In this document: positions 36,470-47,869 of the stretch, in pieces
How the letters are laid out: each line of letters begins with the position of its first letter
Position numbering within the stretch: position 1 is the stretch's first letter
NCBI GenBank assembly: GCA_025531455.1
Contig: JAMYHL010000023.1
Location: 310,001 to 374,000, forward strand
Reading direction: 5' to 3'
Length of the DNA stretch: 64,000 nt
From: Apiotrichum sp. Y4204
Lineage: Eukaryota > Basidiomycota > Tremellomycetes > Trichosporonales > Trichosporonaceae
Made by a program: the position numbers and the translations under genes
Notes under the pieces: generated by a model
Told to the model about the DNA's origin: nothing
The model's input: the letters and a program-made list of their open reading frames with translations, nothing else
Database searches by the model: none

Positions 36470-39142
36470 ATGCGTCTCCTTTTCGTGCAGGTGCTCCTCC
36501 TCGCGGTGGGTCTGGTTGCGGCCACCCAGAACGTCGCCGCCGATGCCCGCGTCCGCGCTCGCAATCCTGCCCCGACTGCGGTATCCCACACTCTGCAGAA
36601 GCGTGTCTGCTACTTCCTCATCTTCTGCTTCCCCGACCCCAAGCCCTCAACCACGAGCACCAGGACCTCAGCCACCCCGACTGCCACCTCTAGTGTCCGG
36701 TCGACTAGCTCTGTGGGCCCCACGACTACTGCGGCTCCCACGACCTCCGACACCACACCGGACACGACTGCCACCCCTACCAATCAGACAACTAGTGCTA
36801 TCAACTCTACGACAACTTCTCCTCCCACATCTACCGCGGCCCCCACGACACTACCTCCGAAGCCAACATCATGGTCATACCCCCAGCCACCCCTCCCGGC
36901 GAAGACCGTCTCGGCCCCGAGCTGGCTCTTCACTGCCTCTGCCGGCTCGTACATTCCGTCTTTTGGTCAGACGCGCCGCTACACTTTCAACCTTGAGTAT
37001 GCTTCTGGTGCTCCCTCGGGGTTCCAGCGCTCCATGATGGTTATCAATGGCATGTACCCCGCTCCCCTCATCGAGGCCAACCGCGGTGACACTCTTATCA
37101 TCACCGTCAACAACCGCCTCGACCTTCCCCAGTCGCTCCACTGGCACGGTATTCGTCAAAACTACACCAACTCGGAGGATGGTGTCCCCGGCATCTCGCA
37201 GTGCTCCATTCCTCCGGGCGGCTCGTACACCTACCGCTTCAAGTTGGATACTGAGGTCGGCACCTACTGGTATCACTCACACTACTCCAACACATACGCG
37301 GACGGTCTAACTGGTGCGATCATTGTTCACTCCCCTGACGACCCGTGGAAGAAGTATCAGCACTTTGACAGTGAGAGGATTACGTACCTCTCCGACTGGC
37401 AGAACGACCAGTCCGAGGTTATCGCTCACGGCCTACTCGACCTGACAAAGGGCTACCGTGGCAGCGCCCTTCCCCCCAACCCCGATGCTGTCCTCATTGA
37501 CGGTGTTGGACAGAGCGACTGCAAAGTGGCACAGGCCGGCGTTCGCTGCTTCCAGACCTCGCCTTCCGTCACTCGCGTTACGCGGGGCACCAAGGTCAAG
37601 TTCCGTCTTATCAACACTGGTGCCCACGCTACGCTTCGCTACTCGATCGACAAGCATGAGCTCAGCATCGTTGAGGTTGACGACACTGCAGTCCAGCCCG
37701 TCAACGTTCACGAGGTAACCCTGGCCCCAGGCCAGCGCATGTCGGTCATTGTCACCATGAACAAGGGTAATGTCGGCGACGCTTTCTGGATTCGTGCCAC
37801 CACTGCCGGCGCCTGCCTCGGGCCCAACATTGTCTCCACCAAGGCTATTCTCTGGTACACAGACTTCCTTGGCCTCACTTGGTTCAGCTCGGGTATCCCC
37901 AGAACTGAGAAGTGGCACGACCTCGCCGACCCCGTTACTGCTCCCTGCCGCGACACAGATCAGGAGCACCACCTTGTTCCCATGATCCGTGAGGACTCGC
38001 CCGCGACCGCCGTTCAGGCCCACACTCTTGACTCGGCGTTCGGTCGCTTCATTCACCCTGATGGCACCGCCTACATCGGCTTTGGCTACAACGAGACCCC
38101 TTTCATCAACTACATCAACAACCCTCTTTTGTCCCAGCTTGAGAAGGGCCTTGAGCTCAACGGTGCCCATGTCGCCTCGGTGACCTACAACAACCCCACC
38201 AACTCCTGGAGTGCCGTTGACCTCATCATCAACAACAAGGACCCCGCTTTCCTCGCCCACCCCTTCCACATTCACGGCCGCCCGTTCCACATTCTCGCCC
38301 GTGGTCCCGGCTCACTTTCCAGCTCCGCTATTCCCACTCTCCAGCTCAACACCAACAATCCTTTCCGCCGCGACACTCTGGTTATTGGCGGCAACGAGTG
38401 GGTCCTCCTGCGCTTTATCACCGACAACCCCGGTGTTTGGCCGATCCACTGTCACATTGGTTGGCACCTCGCTGTCGGCAAGCTCGGTGTCTTGGTTATG
38501 CGCCCTGATGAGATCAAGAAGTTCACCCAGCCCGGAGCGTGGTCAGGTCTCTGCGCCGGCACGGACCCCAACGAGATTGGCCCCGCTCGTCGCCGAAGCC
38601 TTCCTCCCCAGGCCCGCAACGCCGACCTCGACGACGAGCCCCGCTACCCCGGCGGAGTTCAGGACTTTACCCCCGCTCCGCCGGGTGTTACAAAGGGCGA
38701 GTACTTTGCGAACGGCACGCATTGGTGGGTTCAGGACACGCCCTACGGCGGCATCATTCCCGAGGACCAGCGCGTGCCCGAGAAGCGCCACTTCCTGGAG
38801 TCTCGCACAGTCTTCATGAATGAGACCGACTGGTGGATCCCCGGAACAGTCTACTACGGCAAGATCACCAAGCCCATCACCGAGGCCGAGACCAAGGCAG
38901 CGCCAGACCCCAATAGCAACGTCGTGATAATCGACTCCGCTGCCCACGATGCCGGTGTCCCGGGCCCAGGAGGTAACGCCCTCGTTGAGCCCGCCGAGAT
39001 AATCGGCACCCAGGTCATCGATCAGCCTCGCACTACCCTTGAGAACGGAATTCCCCCGGGTTTCACTCCCTCAGCCGTCAACAAGGCTGAGGCCCAGGCC
39101 ACCAACAACGCCGAGGCGGGCGGCTCCGTCGGCAAGGCATAA
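36470..39142 (+). CDS. laccase-like multicopper oxidase, intronless, with long tail
   Basis: A secreted multicopper oxidase of 890 aa from a single exon. The signal peptide (MRLLFVQVLLLAVGLVA) is followed by a short hydrophobic Cys-containing patch and a Ser/Thr/Pro-rich linker (about residues 55-135). The cupredoxin core has all four copper motifs: HWHG (224-227), HSH (269-271), HPFHIH (597-602) and HCHIGWH (660-666). The residue ten after Cys661, usually Leu, Phe or Met next to the type 1 copper, is Lys671. Laccases are normally 500-620 aa. Here a tail of about 190 residues after the core starts with a basic site (ARRRSLPP) and carries two similar Trp-Trp segments, each next to an N-glycosylation motif. 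Fungal relatives oxidise phenols or take part in melanin formation; the substrate here is unknown. The upstream 6.7 kb has no gene. Confidence 0.93.
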   Translation: MRLLFVQVLLLAVGLVAATQNVAADARVRARNPAPTAVSHTLQKRVCYFLIFCFPDPKPSTTSTRTSATPTATSSVRSTSSVGPTTTAAPTTSDTTPDTTATPTNQTTSAINSTTTSPPTSTAAPTTLPPKPTSWSYPQPPLPAKTVSAPSWLFTASAGSYIPSFGQTRRYTFNLEYASGAPSGFQRSMMVINGMYPAPLIEANRGDTLIITVNNRLDLPQSLHWHGIRQNYTNSEDGVPGISQCSIPPGGSYTYRFKLDTEVGTYWYHSHYSNTYADGLTGAIIVHSPDDPWKKYQHFDSERITYLSDWQNDQSEVIAHGLLDLTKGYRGSALPPNPDAVLIDGVGQSDCKVAQAGVRCFQTSPSVTRVTRGTKVKFRLINTGAHATLRYSIDKHELSIVEVDDTAVQPVNVHEVTLAPGQRMSVIVTMNKGNVGDAFWIRATTAGACLGPNIVSTKAILWYTDFLGLTWFSSGIPRTEKWHDLADPVTAPCRDTDQEHHLVPMIREDSPATAVQAHTLDSAFGRFIHPDGTAYIGFGYNETPFINYINNPLLSQLEKGLELNGAHVASVTYNNPTNSWSAVDLIINNKDPAFLAHPFHIHGRPFHILARGPGSLSSSAIPTLQLNTNNPFRRDTLVIGGNEWVLLRFITDNPGVWPIHCHIGWHLAVGKLGVLVMRPDEIKKFTQPGAWSGLCAGTDPNEIGPARRRSLPPQARNADLDDEPRYPGGVQDFTPAPPGVTKGEYFANGTHWWVQDTPYGGIIPEDQRVPEKRHFLESRTVFMNETDWWIPGTVYYGKITKPITEAETKAAPDPNSNVVIIDSAAHDAGVPGPGGNALVEPAEIIGTQVIDQPRTTLENGIPPGFTPSAVNKAEAQATNNAEAGGSVGKA

Positions 39143-39721
39143 GCGAGTCTCTTGGAGATATGGACTCCGGTGACTCTTGAGTCACCGCCTTCAGATTAGC
39201 AAGGACATGGTTCAAACAAAAACACTTTTCTCTCACACACAATCGAACAACTCTCTACAGCACTCCAGCATTGGTACCACGGACCTTGGCCAAAAACAAT
39301 GGATACTCTCATCCCGACTGGCGCGCCCCATGACCTCTGCGCATAGCAGACCACAAAGGCGCACCGCTCGGCCATCGCTAGTCTTACTTCATAGTCATCT
39401 TACCTTGTACATTCTTATGATTTTTTTATTGTCAAGTGTTCGGTGCAGATACAAGAGGTACAAACAGCTCGAGCCCGGTGAAGTTGCTGGGATCGAGCTG
39501 GGCTGGCCGATGCAGATGACGTCATTAACACGTGGAGGTTCAGTTAACGGAATCAAAATGTCAATCAAAACACAGGCCTGCAGGCTCGCATACAGAGTGA
39601 GAGGTCAGAGAGTCGGCGGGTTTGATTCTCTGGTTGCCACCTCAATTTCCTCGTCTTCGACTTTCTTCAGCAACACAACCTCGCCGCAGACGACGACGAC
39701 GAAGGACAAGAAGACGGAGAA
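39143..39721. other. intergenic, laccase 3' region and NUR1 promoter
   Basis: The stretch holds a perfect inverted repeat at 39169-39186 just after the laccase stop, then A/C-rich DNA and the upstream region of the Nur1-like gene. No gene was seen. Confidence 0.45.
39169..39186. repeat. 8-bp perfect inverted repeat after the laccase stop
   Basis: GGTGACTC-TT-GAGTCACC begins 26 bp after the laccase stop codon. It could form a small hairpin in the mRNA 3' end. As DNA it contains opposed TGACTC half sites, the type bound by bZIP factors. Confidence 0.75.
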
Positions 39722-41337
39722 ATGTCGCAGTCACCGCTCGCGCGCCAGTCGCGCAAGTCGCTGTCGGCGTTCTCGCGCATTCCCTCACAGCTAAAGGAGT
39801 CGACGTCGAGCCGCGACCTCGACCCCGACACGCAGGACTCGCCGACGCCTTCCTCGTCGCGGAATACCCCGACAGCCAGCTCCCTTGTCCATACACCCTC
39901 GCAGTATCAGAACGCCTTTGCCGCCGCTCCGAATGCGTTCACGACGCCCGTCCGCGAGGACACGCCCGTCCGTCGCATGCGCGCGCGGCATACCATGGGC
40001 GGGCCGGAAACGCCCCGTACGCCGACGCGTATCATCTACTCGCCATCGCCGTACGCGACTCCCCCGACGGGTCTGAGCCGCAGCTCGTCTATCCCCTTTG
40101 ACATGGCGGCCAGTAATCGGGCCGCACGCGCTGCGGACGAGATGCGCGCGGCGCGTGCCCTCGTGCCCGAGCCGCCGCGCGAGAAGAGGAAGCGCTTCGT
40201 GCGGACCAAGCCTATATGGCAGCGGTGAGTGTTATATTTCTTCAAATGTTGTCTGACATCAGTGTCATTGAGTGGCCTGGCAGTCTTGTTGATTCGGCCA
40301 TGCTCGCGATTCCTACCAGCGTGGAGGAGATGTTACCCCCGGCCCACTTTGCGAATCCTATTGCACTGGTGCTCTACGTTATCCAGTGGTTCCTGCTCGC
40401 CCCGCTGCGCGCTCCCGCTGCCGCGGAGGACGACTCAATTATTCGCCGAGGAGGATTCCGCTCCGGCGTCGACGACCGCTGGGGCAGATATGAACAGGAG
40501 ATGAAGGCATCCAGGCGAGGGATTGTCGGGACGCGGACGGTTAGTTATCAACCAACGCTTCCTAACTCACCTCTAGGCCATCTCCATATCGATAGTGCTG
40601 CTCGCCCTCGCGACGGCCAATGCCATATGGCTATTCACGCGGCACAGGACCTATGATCTGCTTATGCGCTCCGTGGGTTTCTATCTCCGCGTTTATGCTA
40701 AACCAACAGGGCAGCGACCCCGTTGCGTCCCCCAACGCGTCGCCAATTCCCGCGCCCAAGGTCTCGGCGGAGCAGACAATGACCGACGAGAACAACGATT
40801 TCAAGCCCAAGATTATGCGTACTGCATCGCCTCTGCAGCGGTACTCCCGCATGGTCGGCCGCTTCCTGTGGCTTTTACTCCGCTGGGCTGCGTGAGTACT
40901 TGTGCCCAACTCCGCAATCTGACATCAGACGGTCAACGCTTTCTGCCTTTGGTGCTCGGCCTCCAGCAAGCGCTTCAGGATTCCGCTTTGATGACCGTAT
41001 CCAGTCGCTCCGAGTCTGGGACCCACCAGAGTTCTGCCTCGCCTTTTTCTGGTGCGTTCGTCTCTATAATATGTTACTAACGCTCAGCGCATTCCCGCCC
41101 TCGGCTCCGATCATTGCATACCTTCTCACGACGTCCAATCCGTTCCTCGCCCCGCTCCTGCACGCCGTCACGGCTTTCCTCCTCACGCATCTTGCCGCGT
41201 CCTTCTCCCAGCTGGTCAAGGACCGTCAGCTTCTCAATGCAGAAGTGATGCGCGAGTACGACCGCCGCTTCGTGTACAGAAAGGTCTTCGCTCCAGCTGT
41301 GGACCGCATGGTTGACGCCACCACTGGCCCGTACTGA
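39722..41337 (+). CDS. NUR1: nuclear rim protein Nur1-like (DUF2418)
   Basis: An inner-nuclear-membrane protein related to Nur1, which in yeasts tethers rDNA or heterochromatin to the nuclear rim with Lem2/Heh1. Exon 1 (39722-40224) encodes a Ser/Thr/Pro/Arg-rich N-terminus with many S/T-P sites (TPVRE, TPVRR, PETPRTPTR), suited to Cdk control. Later exons give hydrophobic segments (ANPIALVLYVIQWFLLAPL, IVLLALATANAIWLF). The family signature is RVWDPPEFCLAFFW, then AFPPSAPIIAYLLT. The C-terminus EVMREYDRRFVYRKVFAP matches the conserved EYD.RFVY..(L/V)F.P end. At least five introns are present, between about 40225 and 41090. The family call rests on the DPPEF block and C-terminus. Confidence 0.85.
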
Positions 41338-41621
41338 TGTCCTGGGGCGAGTATGGAAACTGCAAGCCGCGCCAGCCCGATCTCTATACCCTCCACCACT
41401 ATACCCACCAACAACTGACCCATTTCACGTAGAACGCTTTACATTTCATAGTTACTTTCATCATGCATCATTTACTGTAGCTATTCTTGAGCATGACTCT
41501 GGGGACGAAAACCTAACACAGCTTGGGACCACACAGGTCGGTGCACGAGCATGACAGAGCCTGCAATCTCTGCGCAACAGACCATTATCGTACATTATGT
41601 ATCTCTACAAGACATGCTCAA

Positions 41622-44600
41622 CTACCACCGCCCGCGCCCGCGACCTCGGCGTCCACGACCGCCACCAAACCCACCGCGGAATCCAGCCCGGGGATCAAAC
41701 GGCGGCCGCCCACGAGCTGGTCCACCTGGTCCGCCTGGTCCGCCGGCTCCTGGTCCATGTCCATGTACAGGTCCGGGTACCGGTGGTCCGGCCGTGTGCG
41801 CCGTGGGGCTGTATCCCCCGAACCGCGGCCCAGGCGGCGCAGGTCCCGCACCGTATCCCGGCGGCGGAGGCGGGTAATACGATCCCTGCTCGGGCGCGTA
41901 CGCGTTCTGCGACGGAGGCGCGTACCCTGCTCCCGGTCCGGGATTGTACTGCTCGCTGTAGGCCTCGCGCTCGTACTGCTCATACTGGTGCGGCGGCGGC
42001 ATCGGCGACTGCGGAGGGGGCGGGGCAGGGCGCGCCATGACGCCCGCAATGGCGGCGGGATTGAGGCTTGCCATGAGCGCCTGTAGCTGGAGGTTCGACG
42101 GGGCGGCTGCGGCCGGTGCCGGCGGGGGAGGGGGAGGGGGCTCCATCGGGGAGCGGTGTTCGGGACGAACGCTGCTCTTCTGCTCGCGGTCTGGTTCGCC
42201 GCGTTCGCGGCTGGCAACAAAGACGCCGACCATGACTGGCCGGTCAATCTCGCGCGGGAGAGCAAACCCGCTGATGAGGGAGAAGAGATCGGGCCACGCA
42301 TCGCCCGGACGGAGGGGGACGAGGTAGAGTTCGCGCGCGGTGCCGGGAACAGGGCGGTTATCGTATGGGTGGAAAACGCCGTGCCGTCCGCGCTGGACGT
42401 GGAAGTCGACGATGCCCGCCCACGCCTTTTCGTCTTCGGGAGTCGCAGTGGGGGAGAGGGTGAAGATCGTGGAGAGGAGTTCGGAGGAACGGTCCATCAA
42501 CCGGTCGGTAAGGTACTTTAGTGATGTGGCGGTCGGGACGCGGCCGGCGATGGCGATTGTCGGGCTCGGGAGGAGACGGGGTATGCTGAAGTGCGTGCGG
42601 CCGGCGCCGAGACGGAGCTGGACTGGCGGTGCTACGGTCGAGCTGGCGGCAGGGTTGGAGAGTGCGCCGCTCCACTCGACTGGACGGGCGAGGAACGCGT
42701 TCATGGCGGTGTTCTCGGGGACGGGCGGCTTCGGCTCCTCTGGCTTGTCGTCAAGTGACGAGTAGTCCACGTCCTCTGATACGATGTGGCTCAGGTCGAT
42801 GTCCTCCTCGCCATCTAGGTCCATCTCCTCCTCGGCGACGGGCTCGGGCGACGCCTGCCGCCCGCCCCATGCCGAGCTGAGATTCATCGTCGAGCGCACC
42901 GGGGACTGTGTGGTCGGAGTGGCGGATAAAGTCGAGCTGCCGCGCTTGACGGGTGTCGGGCGCTGAGAAGTTGTCGGAGAGCCGCCAGGGCCAGAGGATA
43001 CAGACTCCCGGCGCTCGGTCTTGGTGTTCGACTCGCGGCGCGGGAGAGGCCGCGGGAGGTCCATATCCATGTCGTCGTCGCTGTCGAGCCCGTTCTCACG
43101 CCGGCGGTCGCGCTCTTCCTGCCGCTGCATCTCGCTGACTGTCTCGTTGCGGTCGTCGAGGTCCTCGAGCCCGTCGCGCCCAGCGACGATACGCACCTCA
43201 CGCTCCTTGATCATCACGGTTTGTCGCAGCGCCTCCTTGTTCGCTGCTTCGATGACCGCGAGCTGGGCAGCCGAGGCAAGCTCTACGCCAGTGAGAGTGG
43301 CGACCTTTGCAGGCGGAATCGTGCCGTCCACAATTGCTGCACGCAGGTCCTCGCGCACTTCAGACACCTTTGATAGCGACGAGTAAAGCAGATTGAACTG
43401 GGCCTTGTATCGCCCTCCAGCAGCCTCCTTGCCCTTGACCATCTCCTTGAAGTGCGCATACAGCGAGGCCTCGACCTCCTTCCCGTAGTCCTGCGCCGCC
43501 TCGGGTGTCATGGCTGCCTCACCGAATATGCCGCGTATGGCAGACGCGAGCTTGTCCATAACATATTTGCGGGCTGGCGGGAGCGGTGCGGATCCGCCAG
43601 AGGACGCCGGCGTCTTGGAAACCGGAGTCTTGGGGGTGGGCGGGATGGACGCGGAGGTAGAACGCCCTCGCTCGGCAATGGATCCGCGCTTGATCGTTGC
43701 GGACGGGGACTTGGCTGGCGGGCTGGGGACGTGGATCGGGGCGGGCTTGGGTTTCTCGCGCCGCGGCCGCTTGCGCTGGCCCGAAGTAGCCGATACAGCT
43801 GACTCTGCATCGGACACGGCGCCATCGGCCGACGCGGGCTTCGGGCTGGGCTTTGACTCGGTGTTCTCGTCCTCAGCCTTGCGCTTCTCGCCGACGACAG
43901 GTTCCTCGGTGTCCTTGGCCTCGGTGGTTGGCCCAGCGTCGCCAGTACTTGCCTCAGCTGGGGTCTCGGCCGCCGGCTCGTTCTCCACCTCTTCCTCCTC
44001 CTTCTCAGGCTCGGTATCAGGCTTCGGTTCTGGCTCGGTTTCCTTCTTGCTCTTTCCCTTCGTTGCACGTTTCGGAGCCTACGAGTCAGCAATGATGCGG
44101 ACAGATTTATATTGTCACTTACTGTGCGGCTCGGTCTCGTTACGTCGGCGGGTGCTTCTGTCTCGGGTGTGGGCGATGGGAAGCCCTTGATGTCGTATAC
44201 GTCTGGGGTCAGCAACTGATACAAAGACAAGAAGGTGGGATGAGGAGCAAAGAGAGGAGATGTATTCGGGCCAGAATGGGAAGGAGTACCAGAGGCGCAG
44301 CGCATCAACAAGCGAGACACTGTCTCCACACAGCGATGTGGATGAGACTGGACACCACGATGAGATGCCATGTACTCTGGGCACGACTGGTGACGGATAG
44401 TCAGACAGCGCGTGTCACCGTCGTGATCACGGTACGCGTCTACGCGACAAGGTCGCACATGCCAAGACGGACACCCAGAATTACACAAAACACGAGGGAC
44501 ACTACACGGTCCTCCTTACGGATGCCTCCAGCCACAGGTCGTGCGACATGCGACGTATGCGCCAGTGGGTGTTGGATCCACAACACGCAACGCACGCGAG

Positions 44601-45736
44601 CATCACCTGGACCACGATGCGCATCACCGCGTACACACATCTACCCCATATGCAGTCTCGTTCCCGTTCATGCCGCCGCTGGCTCTCTCGCGTTCCCCAT
44701 TTTCCCCTACTCGCCTGCCACCCAGTTACCCAATGTCAACAGCCAACATGCACCACTCGACAGCCAGGCAATGAACGAGACCCCACCCCGACCTGCGCCT
44801 TCACGCTGCACGATGTCTGGAACCGCCGGGCCCTGGAACTGGAACGGAACCTGGAATCTGGCCGGCGCCGAGCCAGCGAGGCAGGCTCGGCTCTCGAGTG
44901 AGAGAGCTGGAGGTATCGCGTCTGAATCTACAACTATGGGACGGTGCTGGTGGGATGGGCTGCACGAGAGCCGGGGCGCCACGATGGCGGCCGACGCAAG
45001 CAGCGCAGCGCAATACGGCGTTTGAATGGCTTATGCATGTGAGCACGGTGTATAACTTACATGTTGTCTTCTCTCCTGTGCGCTCGGTGCATCCTGCACA
45101 CACATATTTGTCTGACGGGTTAGATATTGCATACAAGGAAGTAGCTGTTGTGAGGTGGTACGCACGAATTCGCTCAGCCTCGTCCTCTGTAAGCGAGATG
45201 CACTCGAAGTGGAACCTGGGGTTAGAAAGAAGACATTGATGGTGGGCTGGATGGGATCCTGACCCGAGGGCAAGTGCTAAAGCACAGACCCGGCGGCAGA
45301 AGCAGGACCCCATCCAAAGTGTTAGAAATACGTACCAATCGCCGCACTCTCCACACTCAATCATGGGCCCCTGCTTTGCCTCTTTGCAGACGCAGTACTT
45401 GCTCTTCCTGGGTTTCTTCGGAGCCGCCTGCCGGCGTTTCTTGCCCTTGTCCAGGGGTTCGCCACCGGCGCCTTCCCCCTCCCCCTTGTCCTTGGGCTCC
45501 TCCTCCTTCTTATCTCCCTCTTCGTCGTCGGCGGTTCTGCTCATCTCGGATTCGCCGCGCTCACGCCGCTGCTCGCGCTCCTTCTCCTTCTCGTGCCGCT
45601 CCTCCCGGGCGGCCGCGAGGAGCTGCTCGGTATGCTCGTTGGCGAGCGCGCGCGCCGACTTGTGCCTTACTCGCGAGGAGACGCGTGTTGAGCGTGCTGG
45701 CACCTCTGCGGCGGGTTCTGGCGTCGCTGTCGACAT
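41622..45736 (-). CDS. BYE1: Bye1-like transcription factor (PHD, TFIIS-M, SPOC)
   Basis: A chromatin-linked RNA polymerase II factor. The ATG at 45736 opens MSTATPEPAAEVPARSTRVS. A PHD finger (KYCVCKEAKQGPMIECGECG, HFECISLTEDEAERI, YVCAGC) supplies the C4HC3 ligands across three exons. After an 858-nt intron (45060-44203) the frame resumes at YVYDIKGFPS. A Glu/Lys-rich linker, the TFIIS central-type domain (RKYVMDKLASAIRGIFGEAA, then KAQFNLLYSSLSK) and a SPOC-type domain (VEWSGALSN through REIDRPVMVGVF) follow. The C-terminus is Pro/Gly/Tyr-rich and ends in an RGG tail (GRGRRGRGRGRW). This domain order is that of yeast Bye1 and animal PHF3/DIDO1. The main exon, about 790 codons, covers 41622-44079. 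It is convergent with NUR1. Confidence 0.9.
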
Positions 45737-46288
45737 TGTGGACAGTGTATTTGGTGTGGATGGATTGAGAATGGGAGAGAAGATGAATGAGAAGAACGAC
45801 AGCAATGGAAGAAGATCACACGATATTTGGTTGGGCCGGTCAGGGGCGAGAGAAGGAGAGGAGACCGAAGTGGGACAGGACAGTGAAGTGACCAATTTGT
45901 TGACGGGTTAGAGTGAGTCGCACCTTCATTACCGTTCCAAAATGACACGTAATTTTTCTTTCTATTGTTTGCATTTCCCCATTAGAAAAATATGCCACTC
46001 CCAGCTGTAAAGCTGTCAGAAGCTGTGTTGCTGCAGCGGCCTGTGGCTCCACCGACTCGAGGCTTGAATGCCACTTGAATTGTTAACGCGCTAGCATGCA
46101 GCATGCGAGACATCTCAACAACCAGCGAGCTAGTAAAGTAGTGATCTGAACTAGTCTGAGCTAACGACTGCTGCACCGCGATTTTGAGCACCACATCTCT
46201 TGAACGCGATCAAACGAGATAGCGAGCGATACAAAACCGACGGCGAGCTCACCCCAAGTTATGAGTCAACGGTATAGGAAAAAGATGC
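45737..46288. other. intergenic, BYE1 promoter region
   Basis: This covers the region upstream of the Bye1-like gene down to the tRNA-Pro 3' flank. No ORF of interest was seen. Confidence 0.45.
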
Positions 46289-46382
46289 GGCCCTTGCCCG
46301 GATTTGAACCGAGGACCACTCCCAAGCTTAAGATGCAAGCTGCAACCCTAAGAGAGTATGATAGCCACTACACCACAAGAGC
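46289..46382 (-). tRNA. tRNA-Pro(AGG) with about 21-nt intron
   Basis: On the minus strand the acceptor arms GCTCTTG and CAAGGGC pair (one G-T). The D arm is GTG-TAGTGGCTAT-CAT. The anticodon stem CTCTC/GGGAG encloses TTAGGG, giving anticodon AGG. An intron of about 21 nt follows position 37. The T arm is CTCGG-TTCAAAT-CCGGG. The discriminator is C, as expected for eukaryotic tRNA-Pro. A T5 run just downstream is the Pol III terminator. Confidence 0.88.
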
Positions 46383-46644
46383 GCCGCGAAAGTTTCAAGT
46401 GTCCGTCGGACGCGATCCCTAACCAAACGTTGTGGTGACACTTTGAGGAGCTGTCAACTGGTGATCAGCTGAATGCTGCCCCTGTCAGGCAAATATGCGT
46501 TCAAGTGTACAAGATTCGGCAGCAAAGTCGTACAATGAATGATGATTCATACTGTATCGCAACATGTGATTGAGTGGGGACCACGACTCGACTCTCTTCG
46601 GCCCATCCGTGACCGGTGCCACTCTACTGTCACTATCTCTTCAT

Positions 46645-47869
46645 TCACTTCTTCTTTTTGGAGGAGCGCACAATCGGCTCGCGCTCAATCGGCACCTCAA
46701 TTGCACGGGGGCACGGGACGGCGCCCTCCGAAGCGTTGCCAGCTCGTCCCGTCCACCCGAGCAGCGACTTCATGAGCCAGTCCGCGACGCCCTCTCCTGG
46801 AAGTGGCCGGATCGTCTCCACTTCGTGAACGGCAATGAGGCCAGAGTACGGTGAGAACGTGTACAGCGACGAGGTGCGCCACGTTGCGTCCTTGTGCGGT
46901 GGAAGGCGCGGATGGCCGGTCACATTCAGCAGTACCCGGATTTGCTTCTGTCGGTGCGGCGGAGCGCGCTCGAGAAGCGCTTCACGCACTGCTTGCTGTG
47001 GCGAGGCCGGATTCGGGGGGGCGGAGAATGTCATACGTTCCAGCGTGGCATGGAGGTCAGAGTGGAGGGCTGACTGTTAGCGAGGGGAACGAGGAGGGGA
47101 TTCCGAGCGTGGCTGTGCAGAGCAGCATCTGAATTGAATCCTTGATGCTGATGTGATCTGGACGCTTGCTGCTGGTTTCCAGCAAGGCCGCTGCAGCAGA
47201 CAATTGCAGCCACACAGAGCTGCGATTTCCACGAACCACTCAGCACTCACCCTGCATGCCGTTTCGCGCGATGTTGAACGCGACACTGTACCCCTGCAAG
47301 CTCGACACCTTGAGCGGAAACGGTTGCGGGAGACGGAGCACGACGTTCTTAGAGTAGATGTCCTCTGGGAAAAGATCACGCGCAGCAGGCCCAGTCTCAA
47401 AGAGTAGCGGTAGCGTCTCACGGAGGTGAAGCATACCGCGCGCGACACGCATCTCCCATTCGCGGTCGTCGACTTCCGCCTCGGGCGACTGGGGCGCTCC
47501 ATTCGGACGCCCTGTTCCCGACGAGCCCGAGGGATCCGAGTTTGACGGCCCGGATGCCTTGCCCGCGTGCTGCCAGTTCCCCAGTCCCGGCGGCGTGAAG
47601 AACGGCAGCGACTGAGGGTCAACCGTTGGCCGATACACCACTGCGTCCGATGAAGCGTAGCCTTGTCCGATACCGGTTCCGTACGCTTGACGAGGCGCGT
47701 AAGTCTCGTCGTTGGGTGATGTGGTCGCGGCCGCTGTTCCAAAGGCAGCGACGCAGGGGCGTGGGCGAGCTAATGACGTAGTTGTTCGAGGATGGCGTCT
47801 AGTGGCAAATGCTGCGAGCGTCGCTCGTGATGAAGACGCGCAGCATGGCGCGCGGCATAACGCAGACAT
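46645..47869 (-). CDS. unassigned conserved-looking mitochondrial protein
   Basis: Exons 47869-47251 and 47069-46645 join in frame to 347 aa. The intron has GTGAGT, a CTAAC branch and a CAG acceptor. I chose the ATG at 47869 because it starts a typical presequence (Ala/Arg/Ser-rich, MSALCRAPCCASSSRATLAA); an in-frame ATG at 47950 is possible. A Gly/Ser/Pro linker precedes the body. The body has EMRVARGMLHLRETLPLLFE, IYSKNVVLRLPQPFPLKVSS and, near the end, SSLYTFSPYSGLIAVHEVET followed by RPLPGEGVADWLMKSLLGW. This alternation looks like an NTF2/SnoaL-like fold, but that is a guess and no catalytic residues are evident. The C-terminus is lysine-rich. Confidence 0.75.

Noticed and set aside
37433..38290. 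285-codon antisense ORF within the laccase
   Set aside because: It is a shadow of the laccase frame caused by third-position C bias.
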